From Thermohalobaculum sp050330995 (GTDB taxonomy: Bacteria; Pseudomonadota; Alphaproteobacteria; Rhodobacterales; Rhodobacteraceae), in assembly GCA_050330995.1 (NCBI GenBank), contig JBHJHI010000043.1, positions 1-39,731 of the forward strand: a stretch of DNA of 39,731 nt, given 5' to 3'. Of this stretch, positions 31,110 to 39,663 are shown piece after piece. The notes beneath the pieces are model-generated. The model saw nothing but the letters and a program-made list of their open reading frames with translations, was not told where the DNA came from and did no database searches. Position 1 is the first letter of the stretch, and the number at the start of each line of letters is the position of its first letter. Position numbers and translations under genes: made by a program.

Positions 31110-31787
31110 TCAGGCGGATCGAGCGTTTCTGAAGGAAACCAAGTGGAAGGCCGCCTGCGCCGCCGGCAGGGCCGCGTTGGCCGGGCAGGCCCGCCGCGCG
31201 AGACAGCCGAGGGACCGACACGCCGCGCCTTCCGGCCGGGCGAGGTGGCCGAGGCAGGCGTCCACGTCGTAGCGCCCGCCCGCGAAGGCATCGACCGGGC
31301 AGGCGCGCGTGCAGGGCGCCGCGCAGCCCGTGCAGGGCGAGGGGCCGGGCGAGGACGGCGCCCCGAGATCGAGCCGCTCGGCGAAGGCGAGCGCGCCGCG
31401 CCACGAGGCCAACAGCCCGCGCGCGGGCGTCACGCCGAGGCCGATCGGCGAGGCCGCGAGCCCCTCGGCGCGCATCGCCCAGTGCATGAACGGTTGGTAG
31501 GGCGGGCCGCCGAACGGGTAGAGCGCCCGCGCGTCGAGCGCGGCGGCCACGACGTCGAGCACCCGGCGCGACCAGCGGTCGAGCGGGTCGGGCCGGCCGT
31601 CCGCCGCTTCCGGCGAGGCGGCGAAGGCGGCCCACATCGCGCCGTCGGCGGGGCCGGCGAGCGCCAGGGTGCCCGCGCCCTCGGGCGCGCGGTCGTCCGC
31701 GCCCGGATGGAAGGCGCCGGTGAGGGCCAGCCCTTCGGCCGCGAGCGCGGCGCGGACGTCGTCGAGCCCCCTCCCCGGCCGCGTCAT
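31110..31787 (-). CDS. 2x[4Fe-4S] ferredoxin-domain protein, coupled to argB
   Basis: 225 residues; ATG 31787 overlaps the argB stop (ATGA). Residues 1-130 are an Ala-rich alpha/beta region (RALYPFGGPPYQPFMHWAM, GLGVTPARGLLASWRGALAF). Eight cysteines follow: C152-T-G-C155-A-A-P-C159-T-R-A-C163-P, and C178, C190, C195, C201-P, enough for two [4Fe-4S] clusters. It resembles the ferredoxin-type proteins found after argB in Rhodobacterales; the front half has a faint likeness to epoxyqueuosine-reductase-like regions, which I do not press. An electron-transfer role is likely; the partner is unknown. Confidence 0.85.
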   Translation of the reverse strand: MTRPGRGLDDVRAALAAEGLALTGAFHPGADDRAPEGAGTLALAGPADGAMWAAFAASPEAADGRPDPLDRWSRRVLDVVAAALDARALYPFGGPPYQPFMHWAMRAEGLAASPIGLGVTPARGLLASWRGALAFAERLDLGAPSSPGPSPCTGCAAPCTRACPVDAFAGGRYDVDACLGHLARPEGAACRSLGCLARRACPANAALPAAQAAFHLVSFRNARSA

Positions 31788-32686
31788 GCCCGGATCAGCG
31801 TGCCGGCGCCGTGCTCGGTGAACAGCAACAGGAGCACCGCGTGCGGCGCGCGCCCGTCGAGGATCACCGCCGCCTCGACCCCCTGCTCGACTGCCGACAC
31901 GGCGGTCAGCACCTTCGGGATCATGCCGCCCCTGACCGTGCCGTCGGCGATCAGCGTGCGCACGTCCGCGGTCGAGAGGTTCGAGATCACGTCGCCCTCG
32001 CCGTTCTTCACGCCCGAGACGTCGGTGAGCAGGATCAGCCGCTTGGCGTCGAGCCCGCCCGCGATCGCGCCGGCGGCGGTGTCGGCGTTGACGTTGAAGC
32101 GCTCGGCCGCGCGGCGTCCCGCCCCGACCGGGGCCACCACCGGGATCAGTTCCGAGGCGATCGAGGTCTGGAGCACGCCGGGGTTCACCTCGACCGGCTC
32201 GCCGACGAAGCCGATGTCGATCGCCGTCTCGACGTTCGAGGTCGGGTCGAAGCGCCTGGACACCCGCTCGCAGACCATCAGCCGCGCGTCGCGCCCCGAG
32301 AGCCCGACCGCCCTGCCCCCCTGGGCGTTGATCTCGGCGACGATGCGCTTGTTGATGGAGCCCGCCAGGACCATCTCGACCACGTCCATCATGTCGGCCG
32401 AAGTCACGCGCAGCCCGTCGCGGAACTCGGACGGGATCTCCAGCTTGTCGAGCATCCGGTTGATCTGCGGCCCGCCGCCGTGGACGATCACCGGGTTCAC
32501 GCCGCACTGCTTCATCAAGACGACGTCGCGGGCGAAGCGCTCCATGCTCTCGGCGTCGCCCATGGCGTGGCCGCCGAACTTCACCACCACCACCGCGCCG
32601 TCGTAGCGCTGGAGATAGGGCAGCGCCTCCGACAGCGTGCGCGCGGTCGCGAGCCAGTCGCGCTTCAGCGCCTTGCGGATCTCCAT
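31784..32686 (-). CDS. argB: N-acetylglutamate kinase
   Basis: 300 residues; GGAGG lies 7-8 bases before ATG 32686. Second enzyme of arginine synthesis: ATP-dependent phosphorylation of N-acetyl-L-glutamate. Motifs: VVVKFGGHAMGD (nucleotide loop), VIVHGGGPQINRMLD, EFRDGLRVT, the arginine-sensing N-terminal extension residues 1-25 (MEIRKALKRDWLATARTLSEALPYL), FNVNADTAAGAIAGGL, LILLTDVSGVK, and GGMIPKVLTAVSAVEQGVEAAVILDGR. The N-terminal helix is the hallmark of arginine-inhibited forms. It is followed without gap by the 2x[4Fe-4S] gene. In related genomes engB lies directly upstream; here 5.5 kb separates them. Confidence 0.97.
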   Translation of the reverse strand: MEIRKALKRDWLATARTLSEALPYLQRYDGAVVVVKFGGHAMGDAESMERFARDVVLMKQCGVNPVIVHGGGPQINRMLDKLEIPSEFRDGLRVTSADMMDVVEMVLAGSINKRIVAEINAQGGRAVGLSGRDARLMVCERVSRRFDPTSNVETAIDIGFVGEPVEVNPGVLQTSIASELIPVVAPVGAGRRAAERFNVNADTAAGAIAGGLDAKRLILLTDVSGVKNGEGDVISNLSTADVRTLIADGTVRGGMIPKVLTAVSAVEQGVEAAVILDGRAPHAVLLLLFTEHGAGTLIRA

Positions 32687-33053
32687 GGCGGCCCTCCGGT
32701 GGTCGGAGGGGCGGTGTAGCGGGTCGGGGGACGGGGGGCCAGAGGGCAGCGGCGAGGGCGTCCGCCGCCAGGCGAGAGGCGGACGCGGCGCGGGGGCATC
32801 CGGCTTGCGCCGGAAAAGGACCTCGCTGCGATCGTCTCCGCTCATTCTCGCGAGATGGGGTCTCCACCCGCCCGGCCTCGCCGCCCGGTGCCGATCGTCC
32901 CGGAGCCGCTCTCGCGTCGGGGGAGGCGACGTTCCCTCGGCGAGTCCGGGGAAGGGGGCGCGGTTCCCGCGCGCGTCGCCACGGGTTCGCGGCCGACGGC
33001 ATCGGGGCTCGGCGTCCTCCTCGGACGTGCGCGGGGCCGTCTCCCCGGCCGGA
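32687..33053. other. 367-base gap upstream of argB, junction of the glycan insert
   Basis: No gene recognised. Open frames are Arg/Pro/Ser-rich and lack a ribosome site. It presumably contains the argB promoter and the left edge of the insert; no direct repeats or tRNA remnant were found here by eye. Confidence 0.4.
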
Positions 33054-33929
33054 TCACGCGATGCCGAGACCGAAGCCGGCGAGCGTCGATCTCGTGCGCG
33101 AGACGTCATAGCCCTTCTTCCAGCTCAGCTTGGCGAGCGGAAGCTCGCGTACCGCCTCCGGCGGCGGAGGCGACGACAGATGGCCGTCGAGCAGCCGCTG
33201 CACGACGTGCGGCCCGCGAGCGGAGACCTGCGGCACGCGCGCCCAGGCGCGGTCGAGGCTCCGGCTGCGCCATACCAGCCAGTCGAAGGTGTGGTGCTGC
33301 CAGAAGTAGCTCGCTACGGGCCTCGGGTCACCGACGTAGATCTCGCTCCACGCGAGCCACGCCCGCAGGAGCGGCGCGTCCGGCGCGGCCGCGATGAACC
33401 AGTTGGCGAGCGACCGGGCCGGCTGCGGGCGGGCGAAGGCGAAGAAGCCTTCCACAGAGGCGCGGCCGATCCAATCGTCGAGCGCCCGCAGACACCAGCT
33501 CGTCGCATCCGCCCAGACCCCGCCATGGCGCGCGAGCAGGCGAAGACGCGCGATGTTGGCGACGTGGTTCGGCAGAAGACCGTCGGACAGCGCCGGCAGC
33601 GCGCCCTCGCGCTCGAGCGCGGCGGCATCGAGGACCCGCACGCTCCAGCCGGGATTGCGCGCGCGCCAGCTCTCGATGCCGGCGCGCACCATCGGCGGCG
33701 CCGACGCCTCGCCCTGCAGCCAGACCATCCAGACGGTCCGCTCGAAGGGCACCGCCGCCGGAGGGCGCGCCATCAGCCGGCGCCAGTCGTCGGGGAACGT
33801 GGCCATTCCCTCGTGGCGGACCAGGCGGCGGTCGTAGACGTCCCGGAGCCGGACGAAGGCACGGTGGAGGCGGCGCTCGACGAAGGTGTCGGGCGGGCCC
33901 GCCCGGACGTCGCCGGATCGCCCGGTCAT
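33054..33929 (-). CDS. Capsular polysaccharide synthesis-type glycosyltransferase (Caps_synth, GT32-like)
   Basis: 291 residues from ATG 33929 (weak ribosome site; an upstream GTG at 33938 is possible). Features: PFERTVWMVWLQGEASAPPMVRAGIESWRARNPGW (about 61-95), LLPNHVANIARLRLLARHGGVWADATSWCLRAL (119-150), with D141 as the likely metal-binding Asp of the DXD-type site, then GFFAFARPQPARSLANWFIAA and the terminal SWKKGYDV. This is the Caps_synth family, probable sugar-nucleotide transferases of surface polysaccharides. Neighbours are two sulfotransferases and an ABC exporter. Confidence 0.85.
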   Translation of the reverse strand: MTGRSGDVRAGPPDTFVERRLHRAFVRLRDVYDRRLVRHEGMATFPDDWRRLMARPPAAVPFERTVWMVWLQGEASAPPMVRAGIESWRARNPGWSVRVLDAAALEREGALPALSDGLLPNHVANIARLRLLARHGGVWADATSWCLRALDDWIGRASVEGFFAFARPQPARSLANWFIAAAPDAPLLRAWLAWSEIYVGDPRPVASYFWQHHTFDWLVWRSRSLDRAWARVPQVSARGPHVVQRLLDGHLSSPPPPEAVRELPLAKLSWKKGYDVSRTRSTLAGFGLGIA

Positions 33930-34005
33930 GGCCGGCACGCCGGCGGTCGGCGTCGCCCGCGCCGGACGACGCCCGGTCCGCCGCCGCCCGGGCACGAGCA
34001 CGACG

Positions 34006-34650
34006 TCATGTCCAGAAAAACCGCGACCGCAGCCGCCGCAGCCGCTTCGCCATGGTGTCCTCCGACGAGTCCCGGTGGTGGCCGTAGAGGCTGGCGTCGA
34101 GCGCGTAGGACGGGGCCAGGAACTCGACCAGTCGAGCCGGATCGTCCCGGCCGACCGTGAAGACGAGAAGCTTGCCACCGACCGCATCCACGGCCCCGAT
34201 CACGCGCGCGCGGTAGGCCGTATGGTAATGCCGCCAGGACGCCAGCGCCGTCGTGCGGCCGACGTTGTAGCAGTGCATGTAGTTGCGCAAGTATCGGCCG
34301 CCATGGTGCGCCGCGCGAGAGGCGAGCCATTCCTCGATCGGCCGGTCGTTGTAGACGAAGTAAGCGTCCGGGTGCTCGGCGACGAGCCGGTCGAGGAAGA
34401 GCGCTTCATTGAGGATGGTGCGCCCCTGCAGCCAGTTGATGTCGGAGATCGCTTCCACGTCCTCCATCCCCCGAAGGACGGGCCGCGCCTCGGCGACGTT
34501 GCGCATCATCCGTCGCGCGAGGTTCCGGGCGGGGTACGGCCCGCCCATGCTGAGGCTGACGATGCCGTTGGCGAGGAAGAAGCGGTGGAGCGACTTGCTG
34601 CCGGTCTTGTTCGGCCCGAGGCAAAGGATTCTGGGTCGGTCGATTGCCAT
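34006..34650 (-). CDS. Sulfotransferase family protein
   Basis: 214 residues from ATG 34650 (an ATG at 34689 is an alternative; neither has a strong ribosome site). PAPS-binding loop GPNKTGSKSLHRFF at residues 12-25. YNDRPIEEWLASRAAHHGG and the basic C-terminus (MAKRLRRLRSRFFW) follow. It should transfer a sulfuryl group from PAPS to a glycan or small molecule; the acceptor is unknown. It is transcribed with the glycosyltransferase, 76 bases apart, and divergent from another sulfotransferase. Confidence 0.8.
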   Translation of the reverse strand: MAIDRPRILCLGPNKTGSKSLHRFFLANGIVSLSMGGPYPARNLARRMMRNVAEARPVLRGMEDVEAISDINWLQGRTILNEALFLDRLVAEHPDAYFVYNDRPIEEWLASRAAHHGGRYLRNYMHCYNVGRTTALASWRHYHTAYRARVIGAVDAVGGKLLVFTVGRDDPARLVEFLAPSYALDASLYGHHRDSSEDTMAKRLRRLRSRFFWT

Positions 34651-34809
34651 GGGGCCCACGATGCGTGCATGCAGTGTGCGTCGCACCATGCTGGTGCCGA
34701 CCGCGGAGAGACAAGGGCCCGGCGGAGATTTCCCCTGGCGCGACCGGGCGATCGGCTCGCGCGCGCGGGGGCTCTGGTCGCGGTCCGTTCGGGATCGAGT
34801 AAGCCAACG
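34651..34809. promoter_or_regulatory. Divergent promoter region between two sulfotransferase genes
   Basis: 159 bases separate the two opposed starts. TGCGTGCATGCA (34662-34673) is a near-palindromic alternating sequence next to the minus-strand gene. No sigma factor boxes are clear. Confidence 0.3.
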
Positions 34810-35835
34810 ATGGTGGCCAGTCGCGACAGGACGATCGATCCTCCGGCAGAGGCGGCGGCACCGCGCGGCGCCGCCGCCTCGTCCAAGACGCACTCCCTGC
34901 CGCGGTTCGAAGGGCGGTCGTCGCGGCGGCACCGCACGGTTCCGCTCTGGCGGCTCCAGCTCGCCGCGGAGATCGCGCGGTGGCGCTCCGGGCTCTCTCC
35001 GGTCGAGACCTTCGCGCAGTTCGTCGGGTTCCCGCGCTCGGGCCACTCGCTGGTCGGCGCGCTCCTCGACGCGCACGACGAGGCGGTCGTCGCGCACGAG
35101 CTCGACGCGGTCGGGCTGCTGCGCAAGGGCTTTTCGGCATCGCGTCTCGGCCCGCTGATCGAACGCAACGCGATGGCGTTCACCCGCTCCGGCCGGTGGT
35201 GGAACGGATTTCGCTACGCCGTGGAGGGCGCGGTCCACGGCCCCGTCCCGAAGCCCGTGGTCATCGGCGACAAGAAGGGCGACTGGGCGGCGCGGTGGTG
35301 CGCCGCCGACCCGGGCCTGGTCGAGAGCTGCCGCGCGGCGCTCGCGCCCATGCGCCATGCCTGGATCCTCGTCGTGCGCCACCCGTTCGACAACGTGGCG
35401 ACCATGTCGATGCGCCGAGGCGGCGTCTACGACCGGCTCGCCATCGACGCGCCGTCGCGATCGGCCTTCCGCGAGGCGCTCGTCCGCGCGCAGGCCGACG
35501 GGCTGGTCGCGAGGGCGGTCGACGACGCGGTGGTCGACGACTATCGCGCGCTCGCCGCGTCGGTCGCGGCGATCAAGGCGCGCGTCCCGGCCGAGGACTG
35601 GATCGAGATCGTCTACGAGGACTTCACCGCCGCGCCGCGCGAGAGCCTGGCCGCGCTCCTCGGTTTCCTCGGTCTGGAACCCCGGCCCGACTGGCTCGAC
35701 CGCGCCGCGGCGATCGTTTCCCCTACTTCGCGCCACAGCCGCGACCAGGTCGCGTGGACGCCGGAACAGCGGGAGGCGCTGACGGCGACGATCGCACGCC
35801 ACGACTTCCTCGCGGCTTACCGCGCTCCGCCGTGA
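34810..35835 (+). CDS. Sulfotransferase (P-loop, PAPS-binding) protein
   Basis: 341 residues from ATG 34810, with no good ribosome site; the first 50 residues are Arg/Ala-rich, so a later start is conceivable. Core: FAQFVGFPRSGHSLVGALLDAHDEAVVAHELDAV (P-loop FPRSGHS at 75-81), VIGDKKGDWAARW, WILVVRHPFDNVATMSMRRGG (3'-phosphate-binding RxxxxxxxxS type), WIEIVYEDF, LLGFLGLEP and the end TSRHSRDQVAWTPEQ. A typical bacterial sulfotransferase. Distinct from the 34006 gene in sequence and orientation. Likely acts on the same surface glycan. Confidence 0.85.
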   Translation: MVASRDRTIDPPAEAAAPRGAAASSKTHSLPRFEGRSSRRHRTVPLWRLQLAAEIARWRSGLSPVETFAQFVGFPRSGHSLVGALLDAHDEAVVAHELDAVGLLRKGFSASRLGPLIERNAMAFTRSGRWWNGFRYAVEGAVHGPVPKPVVIGDKKGDWAARWCAADPGLVESCRAALAPMRHAWILVVRHPFDNVATMSMRRGGVYDRLAIDAPSRSAFREALVRAQADGLVARAVDDAVVDDYRALAASVAAIKARVPAEDWIEIVYEDFTAAPRESLAALLGFLGLEPRPDWLDRAAAIVSPTSRHSRDQVAWTPEQREALTATIARHDFLAAYRAPP

Positions 35836-36154
35836 TCCCGCCGGCGCGGCGGGACCGGTCGCCGCTGCGCGGGTTCGCGGCGGGGCGCGCATATCCGTCG
35901 GTCGCGAGCGCTGCCGAAGACGAGCCGGTCGCACCGCCAGCGCCCGAACCGCCCCGACACGGCGTCCGGCACCGGCGAGCCCGTTGCCGGGGCCCTTGGG
36001 TCCGGCTGCGTGGAGCGCTCCCTCTGCCCGCCGTAGGCATGCCATGTCGTGGCGGTTGCGTGGGCGTCGATCCGGTCCGGACGGAACTCGCCGGACGCGC
36101 GACGCCTCGTCGGTCGCCCGGCGGCGGTGCGGCCGGGCCGCGTCGCGAGAGGCC
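35836..36154. other. 319-base gap between convergent genes
   Basis: It lies between the sulfotransferase stop and the ABC exporter stop. No gene is supported; the open frames read as Arg/Gly-rich shadows. No hairpin with a T run was found. Confidence 0.4.
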
Positions 36155-37942
36155 TCACCCGGTGGCGGCGAGCATGGAGCGAAAGGTGGGGCTCCTGGAG
36201 CTCAGGCCTTCGTGATCCCCCTCGGCCTCCAGCCGTCCCGCGTTCAGCAGCAGGATCCGGTCGCAATGGGCGACGGTCGACAGGCGGTGGGTCACGATGA
36301 AGATGGTCTTGCGTCCGCTGAGCGCGCGGATCGCGTCGATCACCGCGCGCTCGGTGACGGGATCGAGCGCGCTCGTCGCCTCGTCGAACACCACGACGTC
36401 CGGGTCGCGGTAGAGCGCGCGGGCGATCCCGATGCGCTGGCGCTGCCCGCCGGACAGACGCACGCCGGCCTCGCCGACGGCGGTCTCGTAGCCCATCGGC
36501 AACCCCTCGACGAAGTCGTGGAGATTGGCGAGACGAGCGGCGCGCTCGATCGCGTCGGGATCGATCCCCCCCGGCTTCCGGCCGAAGGCGATGTTCGCCG
36601 CGATCGTGTCGTCGAAGAGGTAGATCGACTGCGGGACGTAGCCGATGCCGCGCTGCCAGGCACGCATCGTCGCGCTGTCGATGGCCGTGCCGTCGACCAC
36701 GAGGCGCCCGCGCTGCGGCTCGACGAGGCCGAGGAGGATGTCCATGAGCGTCGTCTTTCCCGATCCCGTCGGCCCGGCGACGCCCACGCTCTCGCCGGCG
36801 CGGATCGTGAGGCTGACGTCCTGCAGCGCGGCCCGGTCGGCGCCCTCGTAGCGAAACGACACGGCGTCGAGTTCGAGTGCGCGCCCGAGACGGACGCGGC
36901 GGTCGTCGCTCGCCCGGGGGGTCGGCGCCGATGCGAGATCGTCGTGGATGCCGATCAAGGCCGGCAGTCCGAAGCGCATCTTCGCGACGTCGGCGAACAG
37001 GGTCTGCATCAGCGGCATGAGGCGCACCGCCGCGAAGCCGAAGGCGCCGAGCACCGGCAGCGCCTCGTCTAGTCGGCCGTCGCGGCTGGCGAGGAGCCAG
37101 AGCGTGAAGAGCAGCATGGCGCCGACGATCAGCGCCTCCAGCGCGTAGCGCGGCAACTCCCCGGCGAGCGCTAGCGCGGCGTGGTGGCGTTCGAGCCGTC
37201 GCGACGGGGCGGCGTAGCGGTCGAGATAGGTCTCCTCGAGGCCGTGCAGCTTGACCTCCTTGATCGCCCCCATCGCCTCCGCCGTGGCCTGGTGACGCTC
37301 GCGGTTGGCCACCCGCCGGTCCTGGCCGATGGTTTCCAGAAAAGGCTGGAGCCGCCGATAGAAGAGACCGAACGCGGCGCCGAGGAAGGCGGCCATCGCC
37401 AGCGTGCCGACCGGCTCGACCGCCAGGAGAAAGCCGGTCAGGAGCGCCAGCACGATCAGGTTCGCGACGATCCTCAGCGCCGGCGCGATCGAGCCGAGGA
37501 CCACGTCGTTCGCCTCGCGCAGTACCGTCTTGCCGAGATCGGCCGAATGACGCTGGAGGAACCACTCGTAGGGCCGGGCGAGATAGGACGCGAGCAGCGC
37601 CCGGCCGAGATCGGTCGCCGTCCCGCGAATGAAGCGGGTCATGGCGTAGTGCGTGCCGGCGCGAAAGGCGATCGACAGCATGACGGTGACGAAGATGCCG
37701 GCACCGAGCCACTGCAGGAACACGAACGGCTGCTCGAAGCCGAAGACCTCGTAGAGGCGACCGAGCAGCGCCCTGTCGTGGATGGCCTCCGGATCGGCGA
37801 GGACGGTCAGGAAGGGCAGGACCGTGGCGACGCCGACCAGCTCCGCCACGCCGGTCGCGAGCATCAACCCGAGCAGGACCACGAAGCGCCGGCGGCGGCC
37901 GCGATCGAGGGAGGCGAGAACCAGCCTCAGCGTTGACACCAT
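36155..37942 (-). CDS. ABC transporter, fused membrane and ATPase domains (PglK/MsbA-like exporter)
   Basis: 595 residues. Six-helix exporter domain (FVVLLGLMLATGVAELVGVATVLPFLTVLADPEAI, typical of PglK/WlaB-type flippases; WLGAGIFVTVMLSIAFRAG; ANLIVLALLTGFLLAV; TLAMAAFLGAAFGLFY; ALIVGAMLLFTLWLL), then an ATPase domain from about residue 345: Walker A GPTGSGKTT, Q-loop VPQSIYLFDDTI, signature RLSGGQRQRIGIARAL, Walker B VVVFDEATSALDP, H-loop VTHRLSTV. All key residues are intact. It may flip a lipid-linked oligosaccharide or export a glycan; context with Caps_synth and sulfotransferases supports this. Confidence 0.9.
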   Translation of the reverse strand: MVSTLRLVLASLDRGRRRRFVVLLGLMLATGVAELVGVATVLPFLTVLADPEAIHDRALLGRLYEVFGFEQPFVFLQWLGAGIFVTVMLSIAFRAGTHYAMTRFIRGTATDLGRALLASYLARPYEWFLQRHSADLGKTVLREANDVVLGSIAPALRIVANLIVLALLTGFLLAVEPVGTLAMAAFLGAAFGLFYRRLQPFLETIGQDRRVANRERHQATAEAMGAIKEVKLHGLEETYLDRYAAPSRRLERHHAALALAGELPRYALEALIVGAMLLFTLWLLASRDGRLDEALPVLGAFGFAAVRLMPLMQTLFADVAKMRFGLPALIGIHDDLASAPTPRASDDRRVRLGRALELDAVSFRYEGADRAALQDVSLTIRAGESVGVAGPTGSGKTTLMDILLGLVEPQRGRLVVDGTAIDSATMRAWQRGIGYVPQSIYLFDDTIAANIAFGRKPGGIDPDAIERAARLANLHDFVEGLPMGYETAVGEAGVRLSGGQRQRIGIARALYRDPDVVVFDEATSALDPVTERAVIDAIRALSGRKTIFIVTHRLSTVAHCDRILLLNAGRLEAEGDHEGLSSRSPTFRSMLAATG

Positions 37943-38215
37943 GTCGCGTCCTCGCGCCCGCCTCCAATGCTCCGGCCGAGGTGGGTGGCTCGTCCGTAGC
38001 CCGTGACTGCCCTAGCGCAGGTCGCGGGCCGATGCGAGCGCTTAGCCGACGCGATCGCGTCGCCCCCGCCGCCAGGAGGCGCCCGGTCGGGGACGCCGTA
38101 CCGCCCACAGCGTCGGCGGCGGTCAGCGAGCGCCGGATCGGCGCCATCCGGGTCAGGTCAACCCGACCCGTCCCGACCGTATCGTCGGGCGTCCGATCGG
38201 CTCGCCGCGGCGGCC
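37943..38215. other. 273-base gap between the ABC exporter start and the engB stop
   Basis: It contains a hairpin CCCGAC-CGTATC-GTCGGG (38172-38189), 27 bases after the engB stop, with no T run. Otherwise no gene is seen. It is the right junction of the putative insert. Confidence 0.4.
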
Positions 38216-38872
38216 TCAGCGCCGCATCAGCTCGCCGATCACCGCGCGCAGCACCGCGACCCCCTCCCCCGTCTCGGCCGAGGTCGTCACCACCTCCGGG
38301 AACGCCGCCGGGTGCGCGGCGAGGGCCCTGCCGACCCGGTCCACCGCACCGGCCCGCTCGCGCCCCTTCATCCGGTCGGCCTTGGTCAGCACCGCCTGGA
38401 ACGACACCGCCGCGCGGTCGAGCAGGCCCATGGTCTCCTCGTCGGCCGGCTTCACGCCGTGGCGCGCGTCGATCAGCACGAAGGCGCGCGCGAGCGTCGC
38501 GCGGCCGGCGAGGTAGGCGCGGATCAGCGACTGCCAGGCCTCGACCTTGGCCTTCGGCGCCTCTGCGTAGCCGTAGCCCGGCAGGTCGACCAGATAGCCG
38601 GCCGCCCCGAGGCCGAAGTAGTTGATCTCCTGCGTGCGCCCGGGCGTGTTCGAGGCGCGTGCGATGTTCTTGCGCCCGGTAAGCGCGTTCAGCAGGCTCG
38701 ACTTGCCGACGTTCGAGCGGCCGGCGAAGCAGATCTCCGGACGGTCGGGCTCCGGCAGGCCGTCCATGGCGACGACCCCCTTCACGAACTGGACGTGACC
38801 GGCGAACAGCTTTCGCCCGGCCTCCAGCGTGTCGGCGTCCGGCTCGGGCGTCTCGCGGAAGACGAGGCTCAC
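38216..38872 (-). CDS. engB: Ribosome biogenesis GTPase EngB (YihA/YsxC)
   Basis: 218 residues. GTG start at 38872 overlaps the MOSC gene stop (GTGA). G-motifs: G1 FAGRSNVGKSSLLNALTG, G2 region ARASNTPGRTQEINYF, G3 DLPGYGYAEA, G4 TKADR and G5 TSAETGEGV. Essential GTPase for 50S assembly. Its N-terminal GHVQFVKGVVAMDGLPEPDRPEICFAGRSN is typical. Gene order yidC-MOSC-engB-argB is common in Rhodobacterales; here argB has been separated. Confidence 0.96.
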   Translation of the reverse strand: MSLVFRETPEPDADTLEAGRKLFAGHVQFVKGVVAMDGLPEPDRPEICFAGRSNVGKSSLLNALTGRKNIARASNTPGRTQEINYFGLGAAGYLVDLPGYGYAEAPKAKVEAWQSLIRAYLAGRATLARAFVLIDARHGVKPADEETMGLLDRAAVSFQAVLTKADRMKGRERAGAVDRVGRALAAHPAAFPEVVTTSAETGEGVAVLRAVIGELMRR

Positions 38873-39663
38873 GGGACGGCGGCCGCGTCGCCTGTGGCGA
38901 TCCGCCCGCCTCGCATCACCGTGGCGTAGACACCGAAGGCCGTATGCCCGCGCGCGCGCCTGAGCTCGGTGACGGTCGCGGCGTCGTAGCGCCCGCTCGC
39001 GGGGCCGGCCTCGGTCGCGCGGCAGCGCCCGATCGGCTCGTCGATGCGCAGGCGCACGTCGCCAACGGCGATCTCGCGGCCGATCCAGTCCTCCTCGGCC
39101 CAGGGGTCGAGGTCGTCGAGCCAGAGGTTGCCGCGAAAGCGGCGCGCGCCGAGATCGAAGCTCCCCAAGGTCCCGCCCATGTGGCGCGACAACGCGTCGA
39201 GCGAGGCGAGCGAGAGCACCGAGACGTACGGCGGCGCCATGTCGGTCATCGCCCCGTCCGGGCGATGGGCGAGGCGATAGGGGCCGGGCTGGCGATCGCC
39301 CGCGAGCGGCGCGATCCAGTCGGCGAGCGCCGCCTCGCCCCCGGGCGCGTCGAGCGTCAGGCGCACCGTCCCGGCCTCGGGGTGCGAGAGCGCGAGCCGG
39401 CCCGTCGCCTCGTCGTAGGCGGCCTCGACGCGGGCGAGTTCGGGGACGTGGGCCTGGACAACGAAGTTGCGCCGCGGCTGCCAGTCGGGCGCGTCCGCGT
39501 CCCAGGCGCTCGCGCCATGGGCGAGGGCGAAGACGCGGTCGAAGGGCATCGCGCGTCCCGCGGCGAGATCGACGGCGTCGAGGCGCGCGGCCCCGACGCC
39601 CTTGAGCGGGTGGCGCCAGATCCCGGCGAGGCGCGCCACGGCCTCAGCGCCGCCGCTTGCCAC
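38869..39663 (-). CDS. MOSC domain sulfur-carrier-type protein
   Basis: 264 residues. GTG 39663 is chosen (GGGGCAGG about 9 bases upstream), overlapping the yidC end by 20 bases; GTG 39639 is an alternative that begins VARLAGIWRHP. N-terminal beta-barrel-type domain (IWRHPLKGVGAARLDAVDL, DRVFALAHGAS), then the MOSC core YVSVLSLASLDALSR, FRGNLWLDDLDPWAEEDWIGREIAVGDVRLRI and the Cys motif PIGRCRATEA (C214), which can carry a persulfide or ligate molybdenum. Related to the YcbX/mARC family, probably a molybdenum-cofactor reductase or sulfur-transfer protein. Coupled with engB. Confidence 0.88.
   Translation of the reverse strand: MASGGAEAVARLAGIWRHPLKGVGAARLDAVDLAAGRAMPFDRVFALAHGASAWDADAPDWQPRRNFVVQAHVPELARVEAAYDEATGRLALSHPEAGTVRLTLDAPGGEAALADWIAPLAGDRQPGPYRLAHRPDGAMTDMAPPYVSVLSLASLDALSRHMGGTLGSFDLGARRFRGNLWLDDLDPWAEEDWIGREIAVGDVRLRIDEPIGRCRATEAGPASGRYDAATVTELRRARGHTAFGVYATVMRGGRIATGDAAAVP

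Noticed and set aside
37943..38215. Attachment site or tRNA at the edge of the glycan insert
   Set aside because: No tRNA-like cloverleaf, integrase or matching repeats at the two edges (32687-33053 and 37943-38215) could be found by eye.
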